DNA of 64,000 bases, taken from positions 48,808 to 112,807 of the forward strand of contig CACXTX010000001.1 of NCBI GenBank assembly GCA_902770635.1, given 5' to 3'. Below, in pieces: positions 1 to 8,158 of this stretch; the first letter of the stretch is position 1; each line of letters opens with the position of its first letter. Both the position numbers and the translations under genes were made by a program. This stretch comes from an uncultured Prevotellaceae bacterium. GTDB lineage: Bacteria; Bacteroidota; Bacteroidia; Bacteroidales; Bacteroidaceae. A model generated the notes under the pieces. The model searched no databases and was not told where the DNA came from. It was given only the letters and a program-made list of their open reading frames with translations.

Positions 1-71
1 CGACGGGCTATGGTGAGGTCGGTCAAGAAGTGCTGACCGAGGTTCTTCTTAGGTCGTACTTGTTTCATCAT
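1..71 (-). CDS. rsmA: 16S rRNA (adenine-N6,N6)-dimethyltransferase, N-terminal fragment
   Basis: Only the first 23 codons lie in the window; the gene runs off the left edge. Read on the minus strand from ATG at 71, the protein begins MMKQVRPKKNLGQHFLTDL. The KKNLGQHFL block is the signature N-terminus of KsgA/RsmA, which dimethylates two adenosines near the 3' end of 16S rRNA during small-subunit maturation using S-adenosylmethionine. A second ATG at 68 could equally be the start. The gene is divergent from the membrane-protein gene at 197. Identification is confident for so short a fragment because the motif is diagnostic, but nothing can be said about the rest. Confidence 0.85.
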   Translation of the reverse strand, partial: MMKQVRPKKNLGQHFLTDLTIAR

Positions 72-76
72 GTGCG

Positions 77-84
77 CAAAATTA
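77..84 (-). promoter_or_regulatory. -7 promoter box for rsmA
   Basis: The minus strand reads TAATTTTG, matching the Bacteroidetes TAnnTTTG box. It ends only 5 nt before the first ATG, so the transcript would have almost no leader. Confidence 0.5.
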
Positions 85-90
85 CGAAAT

Positions 91-124
91 AATTCATAAT
101 TCATCATGCATAATGCACAATTAT
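91..124. repeat. short-word intergenic tract (ATTCATAATTCAT type)
   Basis: A/T-rich tract made of variants of the words AATTCAT and GCATAATGC, in the rsmA/197 divergent intergenic region. A similar tract occurs near 52826. Confidence 0.6.
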
Positions 125-144
125 TTTCTTGGCAGAAACAAATT

Positions 145-172
145 TTTCACTTTTCACTTTTCACTTTTCACA
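145..172. repeat. TTTTCAC heptamer tract
   Basis: Three to four tandem copies of the 7-nt word TTTTCAC immediately upstream of a -7 box. The same word recurs near 20665 and 50985. Confidence 0.7.
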
Positions 173-180
173 TTATTTCG

Positions 181-188
181 TATCTTTG
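181..188 (+). promoter_or_regulatory. -7 promoter box
   Basis: TATCTTTG, 8 nt before the ATG at 197. It decides that start over upstream in-frame ATGs, which would lie before the promoter. Confidence 0.65.
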
Positions 189-196
189 TAGTCGCT

Positions 197-1198
197 ATGA
201 AGATTGGAAACATCATTTTAAAGATACTGATGCCAATCGTGCTGGGCGGTGCCATTCTCTATTGGATGTACCGAGGCGAGGATTGGCAGACCATCTTGCA
301 CGTCATGACAGACGAGATGAACTGGACATGGATGCTGCTTTCGTTTCCCTTTGGCATCTTGGCACAAATGTTCAGAGGATGGCGCTGGCGACAGACATTG
401 GAGCCCTTAGGCGAACATCCTCGCAGGTCGGTAAGCATCCACTCCATCTTTTTGTCGTATGCCACCTCACTACTGGTTCCCCGCATGGGCGAGTTCACCC
501 GTTGCGGCGTGCTGAAGCGCTACGACAACATTTCGTTTCCCAAGTCCCTGGGCACGGTGGTAACAGAACGGGCCATCGACTCGCTGCTCATCATGGGCAT
601 CACAGCCACCGTGCTGCTGTTAGAGATGAGTACCTTCGGCACCTTCTTCCGCAAGACGGGCACCAACCTGCAAGGCATTCTGCATAGTTTCTCGTGGGCA
701 GGCTATTTCGTGGCTGCCGTCTGTCTGCTGTCCATGATGATTCTGTTGCATTTCCTGTTGCGCAAGCTATCTATATATAATAAGGTAAAGGCCACCATCC
801 GAGGAATCTGGCAGGGTGTCATCTCGCTGAAAGGCGTGAGGAACATTCCACTCTTCGTTTGCTTTACACTTGGCATCTGGCTCAGCTACTTCCTGCACTA
901 TTACCTTACCTTCTTCTGCTTCGACTTCACGGCAGACCTAGGCATAGGCTGTGCACTGGTCACATTCATCGTAGGCAGCATCGCCGTGATTGTGCCTACC
1001 CCCAACGGTGCCGGGCCCTGGCACTTTGCCGTCAAGACGATGCTGATATTATATGGAGTACAAGACGAACATGCACTCTATTTCGTGCTGATTGTCCATA
1101 CTGTACAAACACTGCTGGTGGTAGCATTAGGCATCTACGCCTGGATAGCACTGAACTTTACGAGTATCAAAACCTTTAAACAATCATATTATGTCTGA
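197..1198 (+). CDS. lysylphosphatidylglycerol synthase-like (UPF0104/YbhN) integral membrane protein
   Basis: A 333-residue polytopic membrane protein with about seven or eight hydrophobic segments, the first right at the N-terminus (MKIGNIILKILMPIVLGGA). Features seen are an early FGILAQMFRGWRWRQ block, PRMGEFTRCGVL, and a late GSIAVIVPTPNGAGPWHFAV segment. This PTPNG-G pattern is typical of the flippase-like half of MprF and of stand-alone relatives in Bacteroidetes. The aminoacyl-transfer domain of full MprF is absent, so a lipid-translocation role is only inferred. The start at 197 is chosen because the -7 box lies at 181-188. The 3' end overlaps pepD by 8 nt, suggesting coupled expression. 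Confidence 0.8.
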   Translation: MKIGNIILKILMPIVLGGAILYWMYRGEDWQTILHVMTDEMNWTWMLLSFPFGILAQMFRGWRWRQTLEPLGEHPRRSVSIHSIFLSYATSLLVPRMGEFTRCGVLKRYDNISFPKSLGTVVTERAIDSLLIMGITATVLLLEMSTFGTFFRKTGTNLQGILHSFSWAGYFVAAVCLLSMMILLHFLLRKLSIYNKVKATIRGIWQGVISLKGVRNIPLFVCFTLGIWLSYFLHYYLTFFCFDFTADLGIGCALVTFIVGSIAVIVPTPNGAGPWHFAVKTMLILYGVQDEHALYFVLIVHTVQTLLVVALGIYAWIALNFTSIKTFKQSYYV

Positions 1199-2648
1199 AA
1201 TTAAAAATCTGAACCCACAGTGCGTATGGAAGAACTTCTATGCACTCACACAAGTTCCACGCCCCAGTGGACATCTTGAGAAAATCCAACAGTTCCTGCT
1301 CGACTTTGCCAAACAGGCAGGAGTAGAGGCTTTCAAAGATGCTGGCGATAACATCGTGATGCGCAAACCTGCATCAGCCGGTATGGAGAACCGCAAAGGA
1401 ATTATTCTCCAGGCTCACATGGATATGGTACCCCAGAAGACACCCGAATCTACCCATAACTTTGAGACAGACCCCATCCAGCCCTGGATTGACGGAGAGT
1501 GGGTAAAGGCCAAGGGCACTACACTGGGTGCTGACAATGGCCTGGGTGTTGCAGCCATTATGGCCATCATGGAGGACAAAACGCTGAAGCACGGACCCAT
1601 CAACGCCCTGATTACAGCTGATGAAGAAACAGGCATGTTCGGTGCCAATGCCCTGCCGGAAGGCGAGTTGGAGGGTGACATCCTGTTGAACCTCGACTCT
1701 GAGCATTGGGGCAAGTTCGTCATTGGCTCAGCTGGTGGTATCGACATCACCGCTACCCTGGACTATCAGGAGGCTGATACCGATCCTGAAGATGCCGCTG
1801 TTCGCGTGACGTTGAAAGGTCTGCGTGGCGGACACTCAGGACTGGAGATTCACGAGGGACGAGGCAATGCCAACAAGCTGATGGTTCGCTTCGTTCGTGA
1901 GGCTATCGAGGAGACCGAGGCTCGCCTGGCATCTTGGCAGGGCGGCAACATGCGCAATGCCATCCCCTTCAAGGCCGAGGTGGTGCTGACCCTTCCCAAA
2001 GAGAATATTCCTGCCCTGAAAGAACTGGTGGCCGACTGGTTGGAAGACTTCCAGGATGAGTACAAGCAGATAGAAACAGGTATCGAGATGACTGTAGAAG
2101 AGGTACCCACACCTCAGAAGGAAGTGCCCGTAGAGATTCAGGACAATCTGGTGAATGCCATCTATGGCTGTCACGACGGCGTCATCCGCATGATTCCCTC
2201 CTACCCCACTGTCGTAGAGACTTCCAGCAACCTGGCCATCATCAACATTGGCGAGGGCAAGGCATCGCTGAAGATTCTGGCACGCTCCAGTCGTGAAGAC
2301 ATGAAGGACTATATCGTAAAGACCCTCGAAAGCTGTTTCAACATGGCTGGCATGAAAGTCGTAACATCCGGTTCTTACGGTGGTTGGGATCCCAATCCTG
2401 ATTCAGAAATCCTGCACCTGTTGTTGAAGGAATACAAGGAACTGTTTGGCAAGGATGGCATCATCCAGGTTGACCATGCAGGTCTGGAGTGTTCTGTCAT
2501 CCTGGGTAAGTACCCGCACCTGGACGTAGTGAGCCTTGGTCCTACGATGAAGAGTCCACACACCACTACGGAACGGGCACTCATCGAGACCGTTGCACCT
2601 TTCTGGGAACTGTTAAAGAAAACACTGGCCGACGTGCCCGTAAAATAA
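1191..2648 (+). CDS. pepD: aminoacyl-histidine dipeptidase (Xaa-His dipeptidase, M20 family)
   Basis: A 485-residue cytosolic metallopeptidase of the M20/PepD (carnosinase-like) family, which hydrolyses dipeptides, classically Xaa-His. The metal site is visible in order: QAHMDMVPQ (His and Asp), TLGADNGLGVA (bridging Asp), DEETGMFGA (catalytic and metal Glu), NLDSE, and a C-terminal SPHTTTERA His. The RGGHSGLEIHEGRGNAN segment marks the lid/dimerisation domain. Length is normal for PepD. It overlaps the preceding membrane-protein gene by 8 nt and the next gene follows after 6 nt, so the three genes look like one transcript. The functional link to the membrane protein is unknown. Confidence 0.92.
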   Translation: MSEIKNLNPQCVWKNFYALTQVPRPSGHLEKIQQFLLDFAKQAGVEAFKDAGDNIVMRKPASAGMENRKGIILQAHMDMVPQKTPESTHNFETDPIQPWIDGEWVKAKGTTLGADNGLGVAAIMAIMEDKTLKHGPINALITADEETGMFGANALPEGELEGDILLNLDSEHWGKFVIGSAGGIDITATLDYQEADTDPEDAAVRVTLKGLRGGHSGLEIHEGRGNANKLMVRFVREAIEETEARLASWQGGNMRNAIPFKAEVVLTLPKENIPALKELVADWLEDFQDEYKQIETGIEMTVEEVPTPQKEVPVEIQDNLVNAIYGCHDGVIRMIPSYPTVVETSSNLAIINIGEGKASLKILARSSREDMKDYIVKTLESCFNMAGMKVVTSGSYGGWDPNPDSEILHLLLKEYKELFGKDGIIQVDHAGLECSVILGKYPHLDVVSLGPTMKSPHTTTERALIETVAPFWELLKKTLADVPVK

Positions 2649-2654
2649 ACGAAG

Positions 2655-3476
2655 ATGAAAAGACTCGTTCTTATGCTGTTGACAATGGTTGCCCTTACCC
2701 TGCAAGGCAAGGTTATCAAGGTGTTGGCCATTGGCAACAGCTTCTCTGAGGATGCCGTAGAACAATATCTCTACGAACTGGCAGCGTCACAGGGTGACTC
2801 GCTGGTCATCGGCAATGCCTATATAGGAGGATGTAGTCTTGAAATGCATTTGGACAACTTGAAGACCTCACGTCGCAGCTATGCCTATCGGAAAGTGGTA
2901 GGCGGAGTTAAGACTGAGGAGAAAAAAGTGAGCCTACAACGCATCATTCTGGACGAACCCTGGGACATCATCACCCTGCAACAGGCAAGTCTGCTGTCGG
3001 GCATTGCAGACTCCTACAAGAACCTGCCCATCATCAAGCGCCAGGTAAAACTACTTGCCACTAATCCAAAAGTAGATATCTGGTGGCACATGACATGGGC
3101 CTACAGCAAGAATTTCAAGAATGCCCAGTTTGAGATTTATGGCAGCGACCAGCTGCGTATGTACAACGACATAGTAAACTGTGTCAGCAATGAAATACCC
3201 AAAGCAAACATCAGTCAGATTATCCCTTCAGGAATAGCCATCCGACTGATGCGTTATCGCAAGGGCGACATCATGAACCGCGACGGACAACATCTTTCCT
3301 ACACCTTGGGACGCTACACAGCAGCCTGTACCTGGTGTGAGATGCTGACCGGCCGAATTGTTGACGGCAATAAATACTGGCCTTCCACCATCACCATGGA
3401 AGATGCCAAACTCTGTCAACAAGAAGCGCATGAGGCCGTATTCATGCAGAAATTAAGAAGATATGCCGCCTTCTAA
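2655..3476 (+). CDS. DUF4886 / SGNH-hydrolase-like secreted protein
   Basis: A 273-residue protein beginning with a signal peptide (MKRLVLMLLTMVALTLQG). The mature part starts KVLAIGNSFSEDAVEQYLYE. GNSFS is the block I Ser of SGNH/GDSL-type hydrolases as found in DUF4886 proteins, and a C-terminal DGQHLS contains a candidate Asp/His pair. An esterase or deacetylase acting on carbohydrate or envelope substrates is plausible, but the substrate cannot be read from the sequence. Only 6 nt separate it from pepD. A hairpin terminator overlaps its last codons. Confidence 0.75.
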   Translation: MKRLVLMLLTMVALTLQGKVIKVLAIGNSFSEDAVEQYLYELAASQGDSLVIGNAYIGGCSLEMHLDNLKTSRRSYAYRKVVGGVKTEEKKVSLQRIILDEPWDIITLQQASLLSGIADSYKNLPIIKRQVKLLATNPKVDIWWHMTWAYSKNFKNAQFEIYGSDQLRMYNDIVNCVSNEIPKANISQIIPSGIAIRLMRYRKGDIMNRDGQHLSYTLGRYTAACTWCEMLTGRIVDGNKYWPSTITMEDAKLCQQEAHEAVFMQKLRRYAAF

Positions 3477-3493
3477 ACGAAGGTGGCATTTTT
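3463..3493 (+). terminator. hairpin terminator overlapping a stop codon
   Basis: A 10-bp stem (ATGCCGCCTT / AAGGTGGCAT, one G-U pair) with a 7-nt loop, followed by TTTTT. The left arm is inside the last codons of the DUF4886 gene. Confidence 0.75.
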
Positions 3494-3525
3494 ATAACTG
3501 ATTGGGTTGTCTCTGCAACTATTTG

Positions 3526-3533
3526 TATCTTTG
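3526..3533 (+). promoter_or_regulatory. -7 promoter box
   Basis: TATCTTTG, 29 nt upstream of the start at 3563, with a TTG 21 nt further upstream. Confidence 0.6.
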
Positions 3534-3562
3534 TAACGTCAAATGGATAAATAGTTAAAGAA

Positions 3563-4444
3563 ATGAATATCAGATTAGAAACCCCAAAAGATGAGCGCGA
3601 GGTAGAGAACCTTACGCGTGAAGCATTCTGGAACGTCTATCGTCCTGGATGCACAGAGCATTACGTGCTCAATCAGTATAGAACGAATCCCGACTTTATC
3701 CCAGAGTTGGATTTCGTGATGGAAGAAGGCGATCAGATTATCGGCCATGTGATGTTTTCTAAGGCAGAGATTATGCTTGACGATGGAACGTCGTTCCCTT
3801 CGTGGACTTTCGGTCCCATCAGCATTCATCCCGACTACAAGCGTAAGGGCTATGGTCTGAAACTGTTGCAATATGCGATTGAAAAGGCCAAGGAGATGGG
3901 CATAGGTCTTCTGCAAATGGAAGGAAATATCGAGTTCTACCGTTACGCAGGCTTCGACCTTGCCAGCAAGATAAATATTCACTATCATGCAGAGCCTCGC
4001 GATGCCGAGGTTCCTTACTTCCTCGCTCAAGAACTGATACCTGGCTATTGGGGCAATCGTGAGGGAACTTATTGCCCGCCCAAGGGCTATTTCGTTGCCG
4101 ACGAGAATCCCGAGGCTTTTGAGGCTTACGAAGCCACCTTCCCTCAGAAGGGAAAAGCATTCCAGCCAGGACAACTGCCTCAATTTTGTCAGAGTTGCGG
4201 TATGCCGTTGACCCGTATCGAGGATTGCGGCACGAATGCTGACGGCAGCACAAACTTCGACTACTGCCAATACTGCTACAAGGACGGACAATTTCTGCAG
4301 GAATACACCATGGACGAGATGATTGAGCATTGTTCGCAGTTCGTTGATGAGGTCAATAAGCAGATGCCGAAGCCCATGACCAAGGAAGAGTACAAGCAAA
4401 TGATGCACGGCTTCTTTCCGATGCTGAAACGTTGGAGGAAGTAA
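3563..4444 (+). CDS. GNAT N-acetyltransferase fused to a C-terminal zinc ribbon
   Basis: A 293-residue two-domain protein. Residues 1-150 are a GCN5-type acetyltransferase: SIHPDYKRKGYGLKLL is the acetyl-CoA-binding Q/RxxGxG/A motif, and EFYRYAGFD is the usual C-terminal segment. Residues ~205-293 are a cysteine zinc ribbon (FCQSCGMPL, then YCQYCYKDGQF) followed by a helical tail. This matches the putative zinc-ribbon family Pfam calls zf-ribbon_2. The same ribbon, clearly homologous along its length, is the N-terminal half of the protein encoded at 6781. The acetylation substrate is unknown. Confidence 0.85.
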   Translation: MNIRLETPKDEREVENLTREAFWNVYRPGCTEHYVLNQYRTNPDFIPELDFVMEEGDQIIGHVMFSKAEIMLDDGTSFPSWTFGPISIHPDYKRKGYGLKLLQYAIEKAKEMGIGLLQMEGNIEFYRYAGFDLASKINIHYHAEPRDAEVPYFLAQELIPGYWGNREGTYCPPKGYFVADENPEAFEAYEATFPQKGKAFQPGQLPQFCQSCGMPLTRIEDCGTNADGSTNFDYCQYCYKDGQFLQEYTMDEMIEHCSQFVDEVNKQMPKPMTKEEYKQMMHGFFPMLKRWRK

Positions 4445-4541
4445 AAAGTTAAGGACGGACGTCACCTTTTTGTTCCTGAACTGTTATATATATGAATCGG
4501 TTCAGAAAACAAAATGTCTAACAATAAAAACAAGTAAGAAA

Positions 4542-4997
4542 ATGTATCATTTAGTTCCAATCTTAGTACCTATAGCATGTGGATGCGTACTTCCCATTAT
4601 GATTGTCTGGCTGATTGTCCGTCAGAAGATGGCCGAGAGCCAGAACCGTACACAAATTATCCTCGCAGCCATTGAGAAGAACCCCGACATGGATATCGAG
4701 GAGCTGATGAAGAAGATTTCTCCCAAGAAGAAACTGCTGAAGGAGAAGCTTCTCACGAAACTGCTATGGGGAAGCCTCACTGTCATGATTGGCTTCGGAT
4801 TTATTGGCTTCGGCGCCTGGCTCGGTTATGTAGGAGGTGGTGGTTCTGACGACCCTATGGCTTCAGTGATAATCGGTCTGATTTTGCTGGCCATTGGTAT
4901 TGCCTTCCTCGTCAACTATGGCATGGGTAAGAAGATGCTTGTCAAAGAGATGGAGGCTGAGGAGAAGATGTTGGTATCACAGGCAGAAAACAAGTGA
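4542..4997 (+). CDS. small membrane protein preceding an ECF sigma factor (DUF6249-like)
   Basis: About 151 residues with an N-terminal membrane helix (VPILVPIACGCVLPIMIVWL), a charged middle region rich in Lys (MKKISPKKKLLKEKLL), then two more hydrophobic segments and a charged tail. The ATG at 4542 is chosen because it begins directly with the membrane helix; upstream in-frame ATGs add an unlikely extension. It resembles the DUF6249 proteins that accompany sigma factors in Prevotella, named with moderate confidence. The TGA overlaps the GTG of the sigma gene (GTGA), implying translational coupling. Confidence 0.65.
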   Translation: MYHLVPILVPIACGCVLPIMIVWLIVRQKMAESQNRTQIILAAIEKNPDMDIEELMKKISPKKKLLKEKLLTKLLWGSLTVMIGFGFIGFGAWLGYVGGGGSDDPMASVIIGLILLAIGIAFLVNYGMGKKMLVKEMEAEEKMLVSQAENK

Positions 4998-5476
4998 CCC
5001 GCGAAGTATTCATCACCCAGGTAGAACGTGAGCAGGAGGCCCTTCGTAGCTTCTTGCTCGCCCTCTGCTGTGGCAACAAGAGTAATGCCGACGATCTGGC
5101 ACAGGATGCCATCGTCAAGGCCTACCTCTCGTCAGCAGGCTATCAAGAGCAGGGGAAGTTTCGTTCGTGGCTCTTCAAGATAGCCCACAACACGTTCCTC
5201 AACCATAAGGCTAGCTGTCGCACGATGGAGAAACTCGACGATGCCCGCGCGCTCATCAGCAGCTCCACAGCCGACAATGCCTTCGAACATCAGGAACTCT
5301 ACCTTGCCCTGCGCACCCTGCCACCCAAGGAACGTTCTGCCATCACGCTGTTCTATCTCAATGGTTACAGCATCAAAGAGGTAGCCGTGATTACAGAGAC
5401 CTCGGAGGATGCCGTGAAGAAGCAACTCTCACGAGGACGCGACAAACTGAGACAGGAATTGAAAATGGATGATTAA
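4994..5476 (+). CDS. ECF-type RNA polymerase sigma factor
   Basis: A 160-residue sigma-70-family factor with only regions 2 and 4. Region 2 is seen in DDLAQDAIVKAYLS and FRSWLFKIAHNTFLNH; region 4 in LPPKERSAITLFYLNGYSIKEVA, ending with the recognition helix TSEDAVKKQLSRGRDKLR. The start is GTG at 4994, overlapping the previous stop codon. It lies between two small membrane proteins; the downstream one is a candidate anti-sigma factor. The regulon and signal are not evident. Confidence 0.9.
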   Translation: MTREVFITQVEREQEALRSFLLALCCGNKSNADDLAQDAIVKAYLSSAGYQEQGKFRSWLFKIAHNTFLNHKASCRTMEKLDDARALISSSTADNAFEHQELYLALRTLPPKERSAITLFYLNGYSIKEVAVITETSEDAVKKQLSRGRDKLRQELKMDD

Positions 5477-5488
5477 GAATTGATAGTT

Positions 5489-5905
5489 ATGGAAAAAGAT
5501 AAAAAACTGGAGGAACTGTTCCTCGCTCAGAAGCCGACATTTGACGATAAGGCTGAATTTATGGCTACAGTGACACGTCGTCTGGATGCCGTGGAGTTTG
5601 TCCGTCAGCATCAGGAGGCCACCCTTCGTCGTTATAAACTGGCGATGGTTGCCGCCTTCGTTGTGGGCATTGTCAGTGGTGCCGTCTCTATTGCGTTCGT
5701 TCTTTCCACACCTGTCGACGTTCCTCTTTTCACTTTCAGCGTAGAGAGTAGCATTCTGTTGTGGATAGCCGAGAACTCCCGCCTCATCGCAACTACAGCC
5801 CTCGCGCTGCTGATGAGTTTTGGCATCATGAGCATCATCAGTAATGTGCAGGACATACTTGCCCTTCGTCACTACCGGGATGCAATCCACACTTTGTGCG
5901 AGTGA
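5489..5905 (+). CDS. putative anti-sigma membrane protein
   Basis: About 138 residues: a soluble N-terminus of ~45 residues (MEKDKKLEELFLAQKPTFDD), a first membrane helix (AMVAAFVVGIVSGAVSIAF), a short outer loop, a second helix (LIATTALALLMSFGIMSII) and a short tail. The layout (cytosolic head then membrane helices, directly 3' of an ECF sigma gene) suggests an anti-sigma factor, but no zinc-binding HxxxCxxC is present, so this is inference from position. The ATG at 5489 is preferred to an upstream TTG. The 3' end overlaps the convergent HU-like gene by 34 nt. Confidence 0.6.
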   Translation: MEKDKKLEELFLAQKPTFDDKAEFMATVTRRLDAVEFVRQHQEATLRRYKLAMVAAFVVGIVSGAVSIAFVLSTPVDVPLFTFSVESSILLWIAENSRLIATTALALLMSFGIMSIISNVQDILALRHYRDAIHTLCE

Positions 5906-6522
5906 CTGCCGCGAGTGGTGATGCCAGAATTGACGTCAGCCACCATCCGCTTCAGGTCATTTGAAGCCGATGCCCTGCATTGACCTGTGGCTATGGCATA
6001 GTCGCTGAGCGTCATATATCCTTGTCGACTGATGATGGCTTTGGCTTTTTCCAGTCGCTCTTCGCGGCTGTACTTGCTTTTCCGTGGAACTACGACGTCT
6101 GCATTGACTCTATCGAAGGTTGCCTCGCGGTTCATTTCCTTCAGCAATTCAGGGTCTGGCTTGAAGTTGATGCCCTTGATGCACACATGCCTGTATTTCG
6201 TCTGGGTCTCTTCACCTTCCTGTTTATTCTTGGCAATAGCCTCCTCTGACGGGGTTGATGTGTCGAAACCCAAGGACAGAGAGAATACTCCCAATCCGTC
6301 AATCTTAATATTGTGGCCCAAAGGCATCCAACTCTGCATCGTTGATGTGAGTGCGTCGAAGACTGCTCGGATGAGGCCTTCGCTGATGTTGCCAGCATAG
6401 GTGCGCATGTGTTTGATAACGGTCTCGTAGTCGTGCAGCGAATAAGTCTGCATCTTTGGATAGACGATCTTTTTACCGTCTGTCATTTCATCAGGAAGTT
6501 CCTGTAAAACAAAATTTGCCAT
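5872..6522 (-). CDS. HU-like DNA-binding protein with C-terminal extension
   Basis: A 216-residue basic protein. Residues ~25-135 match the Bacteroidetes HU-related family: an N-terminal helical pair (SLHDYETVIKHMRTYAGNISEG), then GHNIKIDGLGVFSLSLG and a beta arm ending IKGINFKPDPELLKEMN. Residues ~155-216 form an extra domain with a helix-turn-helix look (MTLSDYAIATGQCRASASNDLKRM). DNA binding is expected; whether it is architectural or regulatory is not known. It is transcribed convergently with the sigma/anti-sigma unit and overlaps it by 34 nt. Its promoter lies about 115 nt upstream, leaving a long leader. Confidence 0.75.
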   Translation of the reverse strand: MANFVLQELPDEMTDGKKIVYPKMQTYSLHDYETVIKHMRTYAGNISEGLIRAVFDALTSTMQSWMPLGHNIKIDGLGVFSLSLGFDTSTPSEEAIAKNKQEGEETQTKYRHVCIKGINFKPDPELLKEMNREATFDRVNADVVVPRKSKYSREERLEKAKAIISRQGYMTLSDYAIATGQCRASASNDLKRMVADVNSGITTRGSHSHKVWIASR

Positions 6523-6636
6523 ATACTTTATCTATTTTATATTCATGCCCTGCGAATTCATGTTCTCCGTACGCGAACATATGTTTATGGACTATGTACT
6601 TATATTCATCGAACGCGAACAAAACTTTTCACATTG

Positions 6637-6644
6637 CAAAAATA
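6637..6644 (-). promoter_or_regulatory. -7 promoter box for the HU-like gene
   Basis: The minus strand reads TATTTTTG. The leader to the ATG at 6522 is ~110 nt and contains a perfect AACATATGTT palindrome and two CGCGAACA words, candidates for autoregulation. Confidence 0.5.
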
Positions 6645-6738
6645 CTTCTTTCTACTGATTCCACCAAATAAATCCTTGCAATTCGTCACATTTCAATGCA
6701 ATTTATCCCAATAATTTGGCAGATACCGCAACTATGAG

Positions 6739-6746
6739 TATTTTTG
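6739..6746 (+). promoter_or_regulatory. -7 promoter box
   Basis: TATTTTTG with TTTG at 6715-6718, 20 nt upstream, the preferred Bacteroidetes spacing. It serves the gene at 6781. Confidence 0.65.
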
Positions 6747-6780
6747 CAGCATCAAAACAACATAAATAACAAAGGATAAA

Positions 6781-7512
6781 ATGGAACAGAGATTTTGCCA
6801 GAGCTGCGGTATGCCGCTCACAGAGGAAGTGCTAGGCACGAATGCCGACGGCACGAAGAATGAAGATTACTGCATGTACTGCTACAAGGACGGCAAGTTT
6901 TTGCAGGATTGTACGATGGAAGAGATGATTGAGCATTGCGCTCAGTTTGTGAATGCTGTAAATGAAGGGTTGGAAAAACCTATTACCAAAGAGGAATACA
7001 TCGGCATGATGAAATCGTATTTTCCCCAGCTTAAGCGTTGGCGCCAAACGCTGGATGTGAATAACGATGAAGCGATGAATGCTAATCCCGCTTTAGCCGG
7101 CGTTAAAGAACTCATTGCACAGATGGCCGACAAACAGCCCATTGCTTACATCTCGTCAGTAGACCAAGAAGGTTTCCCTTGGACCAAGGCCATGTTGAAG
7201 CCACGTAAACGCGAGGGTATCAAAACCTTCTTCTTTACAACCAACACATTCTCAATACGTGTGGCTCAATACAAGGCTAACCCCAAGGCCTCGATCTATT
7301 TCTGTGACGCTAAGGGTTTCAAAGGCATGATGCTGCGTGGTACAATGGAAGTACTAACCGACCCTGCCTCTAAGGAGATGATCTGGCGCAATGGCGACGA
7401 GCAGTACTATCCCGGTGGTGTGACCGACCCGAACTACTGCGTTCTGAAGTTTACCGCCACCGATGGTCGATTCTATAGCGATTTTTATCCACGCAGTTTT
7501 GTAATTGAGTGA
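6781..7512 (+). CDS. zinc ribbon fused to a pyridoxamine 5'-phosphate oxidase-like domain
   Basis: A 243-residue fusion. Residues 1-85 are the same zinc ribbon seen at the C-terminus of the protein at 3563 (FCQSCGMPL, GTNADG, YCMYCYKDGKF, KRWR). Residues ~100-243 are a split-barrel flavin-binding domain of the PNPOx / general-stress-protein type (AYISSVDQEGFPWTKAML, FFFTTNTFSIRVAQYKANPK). Such domains usually bind FMN, F420 or heme and handle small-molecule redox or detoxification; the substrate is unknown. It is followed without a gap by the CAT-like gene (TGATG overlap), implying coupled translation. Confidence 0.83.
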   Translation: MEQRFCQSCGMPLTEEVLGTNADGTKNEDYCMYCYKDGKFLQDCTMEEMIEHCAQFVNAVNEGLEKPITKEEYIGMMKSYFPQLKRWRQTLDVNNDEAMNANPALAGVKELIAQMADKQPIAYISSVDQEGFPWTKAMLKPRKREGIKTFFFTTNTFSIRVAQYKANPKASIYFCDAKGFKGMMLRGTMEVLTDPASKEMIWRNGDEQYYPGGVTDPNYCVLKFTATDGRFYSDFYPRSFVIE

Positions 7513-8150
7513 TGAAACAGGAAATCAATCCCAAGGACACCAATAGAGCCATCGCCTTCGAATTGTGGACGAAGTCACCCATGCCGATGGTGACGCTCAC
7601 CAAGACCTTCGACGTGACGCGACTGCGCAAGGTGAGCCGGAAGCGCGGCATGAAGTTCAATATGCTGCTGTGCTGGTGCATCGGCCAGGCTGCATCAAAG
7701 ATTGAGGAATTTTACATGTTGCCCCAAAGCGACGGTACGTCGGGAATGGGATGGAAACTGTACAAATACGACCGTATGGCCATCAACGTGATTGTGGATA
7801 ACGTCAAGGGCGGACTCAGCTTCTGCGACGTGGCTGTCTGCGACGACTTGGAGGCGTTTAATGCCAACTACCAGCACCTGACGGAGACCATCAGCCAGAC
7901 TTGTCAGGACATTCTGGACGATGAAGCCGCCATCGTCGGCACATCGGCTGTAACAGGCACAGAACTTGACAGCATCGTCAACCAATACAGCGGCATCTTC
8001 ACCAATCCTTTCCTCGCCTGGGGGCGCTACCGTAAAGGCTGGCTGAAAACCACGCTGCCCATCTCCTTCCAGTTCCACCACGCCCAGATGGACGGCAAGC
8101 ACGCCGCCCGGTTCCTGGAAGAACTACAACGGACAATCAATACAATCTAA
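7512..8150 (+). CDS. CatA-like O-acetyltransferase (chloramphenicol acetyltransferase fold)
   Basis: A 212-residue protein of the trimeric CAT family. The catalytic signature near the C-terminus is visible as QFHHAQMDGKHAARFLEEL (His of HHxxxDG), and the N-terminus has the usual FELWTKSPMPMVTLTKTFDVT. Such Bacteroidetes proteins transfer acetyl groups from acetyl-CoA to a hydroxyl, but most distant relatives are not proven resistance enzymes, so no drug specificity is claimed. The ATG at 7512 is preferred to a GTG one codon earlier. It overlaps the stop of the oxidase gene by one base. Confidence 0.82.
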   Translation: MKQEINPKDTNRAIAFELWTKSPMPMVTLTKTFDVTRLRKVSRKRGMKFNMLLCWCIGQAASKIEEFYMLPQSDGTSGMGWKLYKYDRMAINVIVDNVKGGLSFCDVAVCDDLEAFNANYQHLTETISQTCQDILDDEAAIVGTSAVTGTELDSIVNQYSGIFTNPFLAWGRYRKGWLKTTLPISFQFHHAQMDGKHAARFLEELQRTINTI

Positions 8151-8158
8151 CGGGAACA

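Noticed and set aside
3575-4465. 296-residue minus-strand ORF opposite the GNAT/zinc-ribbon gene
   Set aside because: Mirror of a gene with clear catalytic and zinc motifs on the plus strand.
4470-4541. 24-codon N-terminal extension of the small membrane protein
   Set aside because: The extension covers intergenic-looking DNA; the ATG at 4542 begins directly at the membrane helix with an A-rich leader.
7512-8150. A chloramphenicol resistance gene
   Set aside because: The fold and HHxxxDG motif are present, but the protein is a chromosomal CatA-like homologue without evidence for drug specificity.
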